A stretch of 64,000 nucleotides of DNA, taken from NCBI GenBank assembly GCA_023439125.1, contig JAEXOU010000009.1, forward strand, positions 62,001 through 126,000, in the 5' to 3' direction. The DNA comes from Bacillota bacterium (GTDB taxonomy: Bacteria > Bacillota > Clostridia > Lachnospirales > Lachnospiraceae). The notes under the pieces were generated by a model. The model made no database searches. It saw only the letters and a program-made list of their open reading frames with translations, and had not been told where the DNA came from. The translations under genes were made by a program, and so were the position numbers. Below, one piece after another: positions 16,107 through 25,338 of this stretch (positions within the stretch are counted from its first letter, which is position 1; each line of letters opens with the position of its first letter).

Positions 16107-18711
16107 ATTTATTTGAGTTACATTTCTTTTGAATCTCAACAATAATAATAGGTATGATTGAGAATAGAAAAACTGTAATCCATTCGGTAAGTGATAAAGG
16201 CGTTACTTTAAAAATTCGTGCTAGTGAGTCAATTGAAATAACAGTGACTTGCATTATGGTACCTATAATAAAAGAGAGAATCATTTTTGGATTTGAAAAA
16301 AGCCCAATTTGAAAGATGGAGTGCTCGCTACGCATATTAAATGCATGAAAGAGTTGAGATAGACTTAATACCGCAAAGCACATGGTTTGCCCACCGACAA
16401 CATATGCTACGAGTGCAAGAGATCCAATCATTGCGCCTTCCAGTATGATTTTAAATATCAACCCATCCGCAAACATTCCTTTCTTCTGTGACACTGGCTT
16501 TTTATTCATAATGTCATCTGGAGCTGGTTCTACCCCAAGAGCAATTGCTGGAAGTGAATCTGTAACTAAATTCACCCATAGCAGTTGAACAGCTACTAAC
16601 GGTGCAGGCAAGCCGAAAAGAATTGCAATAAATATTGTTATTATCTCTCCGATGTTACTTGAAAGTAAAAAATGAATGGATTTTCGTATATTATCATAAA
16701 TACCACGCCCTTCTTTTACAGCAGAGACAATTGTTGCAAAGTTATCATCTGCTAAAATCATATCTGAAGCGTTCTTTGCAACATCTGTACCACTTAACCC
16801 CATAGCACAACCAATATCCGCTGCTTTTAGAGCTGGAGCATCATTTACACCATCACCAGTCATAGCAACTACTTCGCCACGTTTTTGCAATGCTTTCACA
16901 ATCCGTACTTTATGAGTTGGCGATACACGAGCGAATACACGATATTTGTAGATGGATTGCTCTAATTCTTTATCTGATAATTTATTAAGCTCTTCGCCAC
17001 TGATTGCTTTCACATCATCGCCCTTCGCTGGTAAAATGCCGAGTGTTTTTGCGATTGCACAAGCAGTTGAGATATGATCACCAGTAATCATGACAGGTGT
17101 GATTCCAGCAGCTTTACATACAGCCACAGCTTCTTTTACTTCTTCTCGAGGAGGGTCTATCATTCCTAGCAGACCAACAAGAGTCAAATCACTTTCAATG
17201 GCATCATCTTTCATATAATGTATGGAACGATCGATAATTTTATAAGCGACAGCCAAAACACGAAGCGCTTTTTCTGTCATCGTAAGACAGATGTGCTCAA
17301 ACTGTGCTTGCTCTTTATGTAGGAATGGAATCGTATGACCATCCTTTTCAACATTGATGCAATGTTTAACTAGAACATCATATGCACCTTTTGTAACAAT
17401 TAGGAATTTCCCGCCACTTAGTTTGTGTACGGTTGTCATTAATTTCCGAGAGGAGTCAAAAGGGATTTCGCGGACCCTAGGTTTATTAGCTTCAAGAGTG
17501 CTTTTGCTGATATGGTTGCGATATGCAGCTACAATTAAAGCTTTTTCCGTTGGCTCTCCAAGTGCTTCTTTCGTTTCTTCTTGTATCGTTGCATTGTTGC
17601 ATAAGGTAGCCATCTCAAGAAGATGAGAAGCAAAAGGCTTTTGCTCACTTTCAATACCATGAATGGAAGCAATTTCTGTAACGGTCATTACGTTCTGTGT
17701 GAGTGTACCAGTTTTATCAGAACATATAAAAGTTGCGCTTCCAAGCGTTTCAACGGCTGGCAGTTTTCGTATGATCGCATTTTTCTTTGCCATGCGTTGG
17801 ACACCAAGAGATAGCATGATCGTAACGATTGCAGGAAGCCCTTCAGGAATTGCTGCAACAGCCAAGCTTACACTAGTCATAAACATATCAAAAATGCCTC
17901 GGCCTTGTAGCGTTCCTAGTAGAAAAATAACAATACAGATGGAAAGTGCAGCAATTCCAAGGAATTGCCCTGTTTTTGCCAGTTTCTTTTGCAGCGGAGT
18001 ATCAGGTGTATCATCTTGCATAATCATCTTAGCAATTTGACCAACTTCGGTATGCATTCCGGTAGCAGTTACTACTGCAATCCCTCGGCCGAAGGTTACG
18101 ATACCAGAAGATGGTACCATATTTTTACGATCCCCAAGCATCGTATTTTCCTTTAGTATGACATCAGCATCTTTTTCAGCTGGATGAGATTCACCGGTAA
18201 GAGAGGACTCATCGACTTTTAGGTTCGTACAACTAATCAATCTTGCATCTGCAGGTACATAATGACCAGTATCTAGATAAATGATATCTCCAGGTACTAA
18301 TTGACTTGAAGGAATACAAGATTGCTTTCCATTTCTTAAGACAAATGCATTTGGTGCAGCCATCTTTTTTAATGCCTCAAGGGATCGTTCAGCCTTCGCT
18401 TCTTGGATTACACCTAAGATTGCATTCAGGATGATAATAGCGAAGATGATAATTGGATCAATATAATCCGCTTTCCCTTTTAGTAGTGAGATACCAAATG
18501 AGAGAAAGGCTGCACATATAAGGACAATAATCATAAAGTCAGAGAATTGAGCAAAAAAACGTACAAGGAGGCTTTTACCTTTTTTCGATTCTAACTCATT
18601 TTTTCCGAACTTTAATAGCCTTTTTTCAGCTTCAACCTCAGCCAGACCTAATTTCGTATTTACATTTAATAGTTGTAGTGTTTCTTTTACTGATAAGGAA
18701 TGAAATTGCAT
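16105..18711 (-). CDS. Calcium-type cation-transporting P-type ATPase
   Basis: An 868-residue P2-type ATPase of the plasma membrane. Motifs: TGES at 172-175 (actuator), PEGLP at 289-293 in TM4, the phosphorylated Asp332 in DKTGTLT, KGA and GDGVNDAPA in the nucleotide/phosphorylation domains, and NLVTDSLPAIALG in TM6. PEGLP with NxxTD in TM6 is the pattern of SERCA-like calcium pumps such as Lactococcus LMCA1 or Listeria LMCA1. About ten TM segments are present and the length is usual. It has no metal-binding N-terminal CxxC, which argues against copper or cadmium. Calcium export is the best prediction. Confidence 0.92.
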   Translation of the reverse strand: MQFHSLSVKETLQLLNVNTKLGLAEVEAEKRLLKFGKNELESKKGKSLLVRFFAQFSDFMIIVLICAAFLSFGISLLKGKADYIDPIIIFAIIILNAILGVIQEAKAERSLEALKKMAAPNAFVLRNGKQSCIPSSQLVPGDIIYLDTGHYVPADARLISCTNLKVDESSLTGESHPAEKDADVILKENTMLGDRKNMVPSSGIVTFGRGIAVVTATGMHTEVGQIAKMIMQDDTPDTPLQKKLAKTGQFLGIAALSICIVIFLLGTLQGRGIFDMFMTSVSLAVAAIPEGLPAIVTIMLSLGVQRMAKKNAIIRKLPAVETLGSATFICSDKTGTLTQNVMTVTEIASIHGIESEQKPFASHLLEMATLCNNATIQEETKEALGEPTEKALIVAAYRNHISKSTLEANKPRVREIPFDSSRKLMTTVHKLSGGKFLIVTKGAYDVLVKHCINVEKDGHTIPFLHKEQAQFEHICLTMTEKALRVLAVAYKIIDRSIHYMKDDAIESDLTLVGLLGMIDPPREEVKEAVAVCKAAGITPVMITGDHISTACAIAKTLGILPAKGDDVKAISGEELNKLSDKELEQSIYKYRVFARVSPTHKVRIVKALQKRGEVVAMTGDGVNDAPALKAADIGCAMGLSGTDVAKNASDMILADDNFATIVSAVKEGRGIYDNIRKSIHFLLSSNIGEIITIFIAILFGLPAPLVAVQLLWVNLVTDSLPAIALGVEPAPDDIMNKKPVSQKKGMFADGLIFKIILEGAMIGSLALVAYVVGGQTMCFAVLSLSQLFHAFNMRSEHSIFQIGLFSNPKMILSFIIGTIMQVTVISIDSLARIFKVTPLSLTEWITVFLFSIIPIIIVEIQKKCNSNK

Positions 18712-18984
18712 AAAGACTCCAATCTGCTGATTTTACAAACACAGGAAAGTATAGAGCATCCCTCTTGTCTGCTTGATTCTCTTTAGAAAATATATGTATG
18801 ACATGCAAAAAGTATGAAATGGCATAGAAAATTTATGAATCAAGCTAGTAAAATGAGAGATAATACCAGATAGTGATTGATTATTCTTCTAATCATATTT
18901 TACAAGTTAAAACAAATTTGACATATCGTGAGTATATATGTTACCATTTGTTAGAAATAAAATATATATTGGCACGGGGGATAT

Positions 18985-20460
18985 ATGTTTTTTACAACAA
19001 AAGATTTGGACTCACAATATAATAATTCAAGTGTTTTTAATCTTGCTTTATTTTCTCTTAATACTGCAGCAGCTACGTTATATTTGGCTTTGGTAGAATA
19101 TACTGCTTATTTTGTTAATGGAATTATTGGTTTTACCGTTGTATTTACTTCAATCATTTTAACAGCTCTGAGAGTTTTTGATGGATTAATCGATCCCATT
19201 GTTGGGTTTATCGTTGATCGAACCAATGGAAGATTTGGTAAGTTTCGTCCATTTATTTTAATTGGTAATCTGCTAATGGCGATTAGTTCCCTTTTAATGT
19301 TTAATTATTCATACAGTGTACCACAATGGTTAAGACTTCCTGTGTTTGTAGGTTGCTATATTGTATTTGTCATTGGATATACATTTCAAATGTTAGCAGC
19401 CAAAGCAGGACAAACTGTAATGACTAATAATCCTAAGATACGACCTATCTCAACTTACTTTGATTCTTTATTCATTACTTCATCGTATGGTGGAACTGCA
19501 CTCTATGTCCAAACGTTCTTAGTGAAAAAATACGAGGGTGGCTATCGGAATCCGATGTTATACAAGGAATTAACGTTCTGGATTGTGATGATATCTGGAA
19601 TTTGTACAATATTAGCTATTATTGGTATATGGAGTAAGGATCGGTCGGAATTTTTTGGGAATGAAGGGAATGCAGTCAAAGTTCGATTAAAAGATTATTA
19701 TACGATTTTAAAATGCAATAAACCAATACGGATGCTTGTTACGGCCGCCTCTGTAAACAAATTTACTTCTATGGTCTATAGCAATATAGCAATTGGTGTC
19801 ATTATATTTGGAATTATGATGCAAAATTATGAGTTATCAGGTAGTATTGGTTTACTAACTGCAATTCCTAATATTTTCGTTGTTACGCTTGGAGTAATGG
19901 TAGCTCAACGACTGGGGCAAAAAAAGGCATTTCAAACATTTACCTGGTTAGCAATCGGCTTTCAATTCATCATGACATTATTTTTATTATTTGGGAATCT
20001 CACTAAGGTAGAATTTCGATTAAACCTTATTTCTGTTGGTTTTTTCTCGATTTATATCTTACTTAACGGATGTAAATCAGTAAGTAATAATATCGTTGTT
20101 CCAATGATTGCAGATTGTTCTGATTATGAAGTGTTCCGTAGTGGTCTTTATGTTCCTGGATTAATGGGAGCTTTATTCTCGTTAATTGACCAAGTGGTTT
20201 CTGCCTTTGGAACCGCCTTTGTAGGTATCATTGTAGCACTCATTGGATTTCGTGAAAAATTACCACAAGTCGATGATCAACTGACACTGAGATTAAAGCT
20301 TGTTGCTATTATTTGCTATTGTATCGTTCCGATTATGGGATGGTTGACTAGCCTATATTCGATGAAATATTATGAGCTGGATAAGGATAAAATGCATGAG
20401 ATCAATCATAGTAGATCGAAGTGTATGAATGGACAAATGGAAATCAATCAAACAAAATAA
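18985..20460 (+). CDS. GPH-family sugar:cation symporter (MFS)
   Basis: A 491-residue membrane protein with about 12 TM segments, from the glycoside-pentoside-hexuronide:cation symporter family. The diagnostic stretch is RVFDGLIDPIVGFIVDRT.GRFGKFRPFIL at about residues 62-92, with DCSDYEVFRSG in the second half. Family members import melibiose, xylosides or glucuronides with Na+ or H+. No glycosidase neighbour hints at the substrate. A TTGACA at 18918-18923 is present upstream, but its -10 partner is poor. Confidence 0.87.
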   Translation: MFFTTKDLDSQYNNSSVFNLALFSLNTAAATLYLALVEYTAYFVNGIIGFTVVFTSIILTALRVFDGLIDPIVGFIVDRTNGRFGKFRPFILIGNLLMAISSLLMFNYSYSVPQWLRLPVFVGCYIVFVIGYTFQMLAAKAGQTVMTNNPKIRPISTYFDSLFITSSYGGTALYVQTFLVKKYEGGYRNPMLYKELTFWIVMISGICTILAIIGIWSKDRSEFFGNEGNAVKVRLKDYYTILKCNKPIRMLVTAASVNKFTSMVYSNIAIGVIIFGIMMQNYELSGSIGLLTAIPNIFVVTLGVMVAQRLGQKKAFQTFTWLAIGFQFIMTLFLLFGNLTKVEFRLNLISVGFFSIYILLNGCKSVSNNIVVPMIADCSDYEVFRSGLYVPGLMGALFSLIDQVVSAFGTAFVGIIVALIGFREKLPQVDDQLTLRLKLVAIICYCIVPIMGWLTSLYSMKYYELDKDKMHEINHSRSKCMNGQMEINQTK

Positions 20461-20593
20461 TGGAATTAAAACATCACTGAAGCATGATTTCACACGATTC
20501 AAGCAAAAAGTATTGTCATATTGTAGTGAAAGGTATATTCTGTAAATATCTTAAAAGAAAGGATAAGTATGCTTTTCATGCATAGGTGATCAA

Positions 20594-21034
20594 ATGGAAG
20601 CTCTATATTGGCTGATTGGTTTAGCTGTACTCTTATTAATTGAGATTGCCACTCTTGGTTTAACTACAATCTGGTTTGCAGGTGGAGCATTTATAGCATT
20701 TATAGCGGCTATTCTTGGCTTTGATGTACCTGTTCAGATGGTTTTATTTGTTCTAGTTTCCCTTCTCTTATTAATATTCACGAGACCGGTTGCAATGAAA
20801 CGTTTGAATAAAAACCGTGTAAAAACCAACTATGAGGGGCTAATCGGTAAAGTAGTCAAAATTACGAAGACTGTTGATAATGCAAATCAGACAGGTGAAG
20901 CTAGTGTTAATGGTCAGGAGTGGACAGTTCGAAGTTTACAAGATGATGTTGTAATTGAACCTGGTACAAAAGTGAAAATAGTTAATATTGAAGGTGTTAG
21001 ATTAATTGTAACCGAATATCGAGAGGAGAATTAA
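20594..21034 (+). CDS. NfeD-family membrane protein (short form)
   Basis: 146 residues: two or three TM segments (about 5-22, 28-48, 52-70), then an OB-fold domain (about 80-143) with NYEGLIGKVVKI and VNGQEWTVRS. This is the short NfeD type lacking the ClpP-like protease. Such proteins are regularly encoded with stomatin-like SPFH proteins, exactly as here, and are thought to act on membrane microdomain organisation. The next gene starts two bases after the stop. Confidence 0.88.
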   Translation: MEALYWLIGLAVLLLIEIATLGLTTIWFAGGAFIAFIAAILGFDVPVQMVLFVLVSLLLLIFTRPVAMKRLNKNRVKTNYEGLIGKVVKITKTVDNANQTGEASVNGQEWTVRSLQDDVVIEPGTKVKIVNIEGVRLIVTEYREEN

Positions 21035-21036
21035 TT

Positions 21037-21981
21037 ATGGAAACATATCTTATTATTTGTGCAGTCGTAATCGTACTTATTATCTTGGCCTCCTGTATAA
21101 AAATCGTACCTCAAGCACATGCTGTTATATTGGAACGATTAGGTGGTTATCAGGCAACTTGGAGTGTTGGTATTCATTTAAAATTGCCATTGGTTGATAA
21201 AGTAGCAAAACGTGTATTATTAAAAGAACAAGTAATTGATTTTGCGCCACAACCAGTTATTACAAAGGATAACGTTACAATGAGAATTGATACAGTTGTA
21301 TTTTTTCAGATAACAGATCCAAAATTGTTTGCTTATGGTGTTGAGAATCCACTTATGGCAATTGAAAATTTAACTGCAACTACACTACGTAATATCATTG
21401 GTGATTTGGAGTTAGATGAAACATTAACTTCAAGAGAAATTATTAATACAAAGATGAGAGTATCCTTAGATCAGGCAACGGATCCTTGGGGAATTAAAGT
21501 TAACCGTGTTGAGTTAAAGAATATTATTCCTCCAGCTGCAATTCAAGATGCAATGGAAAAACAGATGAAGGCTGAACGTGAACGTCGTGAGTCTATCTTA
21601 ATTGCAGAAGGTCAGAAAAAATCAGCAATCCTCGTTGCTGAAGGTAGTAAACAGGCTACAATTCTTGAGGCTGAAGCTGAAAAGGAATCAGCAATTCTTC
21701 GTGCAGAGGCTAAGAAGGAAGCCACCATTCGTGAAGCAGAAGGTCAGGCAGAAGCTATTGTTGCAGTTCAAAGGGCGAATGCAGAAGGTATTCGTTTGCT
21801 TAATGAAGCTAATCCAGGTAGTAAAGTTCTTCAGATTAAGAGCTTAGAGGCATTTGCAAAAGCAGCCGATGGAAAAGCAACAAAGATTATTATCCCATCA
21901 GAGATTCAAGGAATCGCAGGTTTAGTAAAGAGCATTACCGAAGTTGCTAAGGATGATTTAAAAATCGATTATGAAAAGTAA
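21037..21981 (+). CDS. SPFH/stomatin-like protein (QmcA/YbbK family)
   Basis: 314 residues: an N-terminal TM segment (about 3-20), an SPFH/band 7 domain (about 20-185, including VPQAHAVILERLGGY), then an Ala/Glu-rich coiled coil (about 185-255) with repeated ILVAEG and ILEAEA units, and a short C-terminal tail. It is a membrane-anchored oligomeric scaffold, in an operon with NfeD. A similar pair is known in many bacteria; the precise function is unsettled. Confidence 0.92.
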   Translation: METYLIICAVVIVLIILASCIKIVPQAHAVILERLGGYQATWSVGIHLKLPLVDKVAKRVLLKEQVIDFAPQPVITKDNVTMRIDTVVFFQITDPKLFAYGVENPLMAIENLTATTLRNIIGDLELDETLTSREIINTKMRVSLDQATDPWGIKVNRVELKNIIPPAAIQDAMEKQMKAERERRESILIAEGQKKSAILVAEGSKQATILEAEAEKESAILRAEAKKEATIREAEGQAEAIVAVQRANAEGIRLLNEANPGSKVLQIKSLEAFAKAADGKATKIIIPSEIQGIAGLVKSITEVAKDDLKIDYEK

Positions 21982-22011
21982 GTAGTAATTACTGAGTATG
22001 TGAGGGTATGT

Positions 22012-22734
22012 ATGACCACAGTATTAATTTTGGAAGATTGTTTGGAAAGCATAAAAGCGTTGGAAGCAATCATGAAGGGATATCACGTGGGAATACATGC
22101 CCTTTTTGCTTGCTCCCTACCAGAAGCTATCGATATTTTATATAGTGAGAAAAGAATCAATCTATTTTTTCTTGACATCAATTTAGATGTACGTAATCCA
22201 AACGATCAATCAGGTCTTTTATTTGCTAAGAAAATTCGAGAGATTAGAAAGTATGCATTTACACCAATTGTGTTTCTTACTTCGGCTACAGAATTAGAGC
22301 TCATTTCCTATCGGGAAACACAGTGCTATTCTTATGTAACGAAGCCATATAGCCTTGAATCTATAACATCTGTATTGGATAAAGTTGTGCAAAACAGTGA
22401 GAGAAAAGAAAGAAAACAGGTAACAGTGAAAAAGGATGGTATCAATTATCGTATCGATGAAGACGAGATCATATGTATCGAAGCAATATCAAGGGGAATT
22501 CGCCTCTATCTAAAGGATGAAAGTATCGATTTAAAGTATATATCAATCAAACAATTTTTAGAGAAATTGTCCAAAGATCAATTTATCCAGTGCCATCGTA
22601 TGTATGTAATCAATACAAGCAAAATTGAGTATGTAGATATCGTGAATCAGATGATTCAATTACGAGGTCTTACACAGACTGTTGAAATTGGTGTAACCTA
22701 TAAAACGGAAATGAGGCGATGGATTCATGGATAA
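22012..22734 (+). CDS. LytTR-family response regulator
   Basis: About 240 residues from the ATG at 22012, chosen over an in-frame GTG at 22000 because GAGGG lies 5 bases before it. The receiver domain spans 1-120 with phospho-acceptor Asp55 (LFFLDINLD), switch Thr in LTSA and Lys in TKPYS. The LytTR DNA-binding domain is about 140-238. AgrA-type regulators of this kind control peptide quorum-sensing or virulence operons in Firmicutes. It overlaps the histidine kinase gene by 8 bases. No pheromone precursor gene was found nearby. Confidence 0.88.
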   Translation: MTTVLILEDCLESIKALEAIMKGYHVGIHALFACSLPEAIDILYSEKRINLFFLDINLDVRNPNDQSGLLFAKKIREIRKYAFTPIVFLTSATELELISYRETQCYSYVTKPYSLESITSVLDKVVQNSERKERKQVTVKKDGINYRIDEDEIICIEAISRGIRLYLKDESIDLKYISIKQFLEKLSKDQFIQCHRMYVINTSKIEYVDIVNQMIQLRGLTQTVEIGVTYKTEMRRWIHG

Positions 22735-23488
22735 AACAACAGTAATAAAAATCATTATTGCTATCTTACTTCTATTGATTGTACTAATGATTACTTTTTT
22801 GGTCATTCGACAAAAAATGTCCGTTTATGCGAAACAGGAGAAGGAACTGCAGATGTATAAGTTATATGTAAAGCCTTTGGAAGACTGTATTCGAGATATA
22901 CGCGCCAAACAACATGAATTTGACAATCATCTTAATGCATTATTGAACATGCATCTGACAATTTCTAATTATGACGAACTGGTAGCAGCACAATCCACAT
23001 ATATACTTTCTCTAAATTGTAATCGAGATAATTCCTATCTAGGATTGCTTCATCTTAGTAATAAAGTAATTGCTGGTTTTTTGTATAGTAAATTAACTAG
23101 TATTCCTCCGCAGATTCACATTGAATTAATGGTAGGAAGCAAAGAAATATTTACGAATGTTCCAGAGATGGAATTGGTTGAAGTTCTTGGAACTTTAATC
23201 GATAATGCCGTTCAAGCTTGTAGCGAGAAAAATCATGAGATCAAGATTTACCTGACATCAGAGGATGATCGATTTATTTTCATTATTAAGAATCAACATG
23301 AAAAGGTGCCAATCACAGTATTAGGAAGATTTTTTGAGCGAGGTTTTTCTACAAAGGATAAGAAACAAAATCAGGGACTTGGACTTTATAATGCAAAAAA
23401 AATTATCAAGCGATGGAATGGTGAAATCTATGTTGAGAATGAAATCATTGATCATACAAATTATTTAAGCTTCCATGTAGAGCTTTAG
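22727..23488 (+). CDS. GHKL-type sensor histidine kinase, single TM
   Basis: 253 residues: one TM segment (about 7-28), a DHp-like helix region with KQHEFDNHLNALLNMH (the likely phospho-His is in FDNHLN), and an AgrC-type ATPase domain (about 140-253) with LIDNAVQAC and GLGLYNAKKI. Unlike AgrC it has only one membrane segment and almost no extracytoplasmic part, so it must sense an internal or membrane signal, or act with another protein. It pairs with the overlapping LytTR regulator. Confidence 0.87.
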   Translation: MDKTTVIKIIIAILLLLIVLMITFLVIRQKMSVYAKQEKELQMYKLYVKPLEDCIRDIRAKQHEFDNHLNALLNMHLTISNYDELVAAQSTYILSLNCNRDNSYLGLLHLSNKVIAGFLYSKLTSIPPQIHIELMVGSKEIFTNVPEMELVEVLGTLIDNAVQACSEKNHEIKIYLTSEDDRFIFIIKNQHEKVPITVLGRFFERGFSTKDKKQNQGLGLYNAKKIIKRWNGEIYVENEIIDHTNYLSFHVEL

Positions 23489-23586
23489 TAGGATTTGCTT
23501 TTTTATTTACATTACTGAGAAAATGTGGTACATTTACGATATGTAATTTTTAGAGTATATACTAAGTAATCAGTGGAGGACGGAAA

Positions 23587-24489
23587 TTGAAGAGAGAATT
23601 ATTTCATATTGGTAGCTTGACTATATATGGTTATGGATTGATGATAGCAATTGCAATTTATTCTGCATATTTTAGTGTAGAATATCGGGCAAAGAAAAAA
23701 GGATTAGAATATCAAAAAATATTTGATTTAACGATTTGGTGTGCGATAGGTGGAATTCTTGGAGCAAAAATATTATATTATATCACAGTGATTCCTGACA
23801 TCATAAAGGATCCAAGCATTTTGTTAGATATATCGAATGGATTTGTTGTATATGGTGGAATTATATTTGGTATTTTAGCTGGTTCGATTTATTGTATAAG
23901 GCAAAAGTGGAATTTTTTCCAATACTTTGATTTGGTTATGCCTTCCATCGCTTTAGCTCAAGGCTTTGGACGTATTGGATGCTTATTGGCAGGCTGCTGT
24001 TATGGAAAAAAAACAGATAGTTGGTTTTCAATTACATTTCATGAACCATGCTTAGCACCAAACGATGTACCTTTGATTCCAACTCAGATTATTTCCAGTG
24101 GATTGGACTTTCTCAATTTCTTTGTGCTAATTCTAATTGCAAAAAGGAATAAGGTAAATGGTTTGGTTGGTGGTTGCTATTTGATGTTTTATAGTGCTGG
24201 GCGATTTATACTCGAGTTTTTTAGAGGAGATTTAGACCGTGGCAATGTTGGCAGTTTATCTACTTCCCAATTTATCTCACTTTTCTTATTCCTTATAGGT
24301 GCAGGAATTGTAATTGTACGTATATTGTATGTAAAAAAGTCGGGTCTTTCAGAATTAGTTACTGCCAAAGAACCGAAAGAAGAAAACGTTGAGGAAGATG
24401 ACAGTGTTGAAGAATATGACAACGTTGAGGAAGACGAAAACATTGAGGATGATGACAGCGTTGAAGAAGATGAAACATTAGATGAATGA
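23587..24489 (+). CDS. lgt: Prolipoprotein diacylglyceryl transferase with acidic tail
   Basis: A 300-residue membrane enzyme that transfers diacylglycerol from phosphatidylglycerol to the lipobox cysteine of prelipoproteins. Seven TM segments, the Lgt signature region AQGFGRIGCLLAGCCYG (about 121-137) in the variant form seen in clostridia, and YSAGRFILEFFRGD near residue 205 are visible. The start is TTG at 23587, set by GGAGG ahead of it. The last ~40 residues are a Glu/Asp repeat tail (NVEEDD/SVEEYD units) not needed by the family and probably cytoplasmic. Confidence 0.9.
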   Translation: MKRELFHIGSLTIYGYGLMIAIAIYSAYFSVEYRAKKKGLEYQKIFDLTIWCAIGGILGAKILYYITVIPDIIKDPSILLDISNGFVVYGGIIFGILAGSIYCIRQKWNFFQYFDLVMPSIALAQGFGRIGCLLAGCCYGKKTDSWFSITFHEPCLAPNDVPLIPTQIISSGLDFLNFFVLILIAKRNKVNGLVGGCYLMFYSAGRFILEFFRGDLDRGNVGSLSTSQFISLFLFLIGAGIVIVRILYVKKSGLSELVTAKEPKEENVEEDDSVEEYDNVEEDENIEDDDSVEEDETLDE

Positions 24490-24638
24490 GAACTTTGAAC
24501 ATAAGTGAGAACGTTAAAGAAGATGAAAATGCTTAGAAAGTAATAGATGAACAAACAATAGTGGAATGTAACAATCTTGACATTGTTGATTCGATTGTAA
24601 TTTAGCATCAAGTGGTATGTTAATATCACTTGATGCTT

Positions 24639-24878
24639 GCAGGATGCGCACTACGCTACGGCGCGGAACAAAAGCTGTGCTTGTAAAGTGTTGCACGTAA
24701 ATAGACTTGCTAAATATGGGATGACAAACGTAATTTAGGAGCACACTGTTATGAAGTCGTCGTTAGTACCGTTACGAACTTCATTCAAGCGAAAGCGTGT
24801 TGCGTATAAATTATGTTTGTCATCCCATATTCCATACATTTTCTTGTGCAAAATGACGTCTAAGTGCTTTTGACACCT
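24639..24878. repeat. GC-rich module plus hairpin repeat copy (reverse orientation)
   Basis: 24639-24660 repeats the 22-base module of 6767-6788 exactly. 24690-24878 is a somewhat shortened copy of the dispersed hairpin repeat: the inner GGGCCT stem is deleted and the inner hairpin reads CGTTAGTACCGTTACG. The outer end is TTTTGACACC. A 10-bp hairpin GCATCAAGTG/CACTTGATGC at 24604-24637 abuts the module. Confidence 0.8.
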
Positions 24879-25302
24879 GAATCCTAAGAGGGAATTCTCT
24901 GAATAGAATGTTATTTTTTCGTCAATACATGAAATTATTTAAGACAAAAAAGATGTATTCTTTCCTAATTATGATAGATATTAGTTACAAAGACATAAAA
25001 TTCATTATATTAGATTAATTATTTGTATATTTTTTTGAGTCTTCTGTCTTTTAGAAATATAAGGGGCAGTCTTTGATTTCTCTCATTGATCATCGTTTCA
25101 CTCAAGAAAGTGAGGAAATATGTGCATGAAATAAGATAAATTCTAGGAAACGAGGATTAAAATATACTTATGTTAATAAATTAACAAAATATGCAAATTA
25201 AACTTTCAGTATTATCGCTTATTTCAGTTAAAAAGTACTGGATTTTTAGAAGTATATGGGATATAATTAGCAATAAAATATTTTCATCGTTATTTATTTA
25301 AC
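24879..25302. other. AT-rich gene-free leader of nfnAB
   Basis: About 420 bases without a supportable gene. A TATAAT at 25262-25267 could be a -10 box, but no convincing -35 box lies 16-18 bases upstream. Nothing else structured is visible apart from the palindrome reported next. Confidence 0.5.
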
Positions 25303-25320
25303 ATTACAAATATTTGTAAT
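25303..25320. promoter_or_regulatory. 18-bp perfect palindrome in the nfnAB leader
   Basis: ATTACAAATATTTGTAAT is a perfect palindrome 18 bases before the nfnA start codon and about 35 bases after a possible -10 box. It is a likely operator. It does not match the usual Rex site (TTGTGAAA/TTTCACAA type), so the regulator is unknown. Confidence 0.5.
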
Positions 25321-25338
25321 GAGTATAGGAGAGAAAAC

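Noticed and set aside
24189..24629. 146-codon minus-strand ORF rich in Ser
   Set aside because: It is the complement of the acidic Glu/Asp tail of lgt; the Ser runs are produced by the GAA/GAT repeats.
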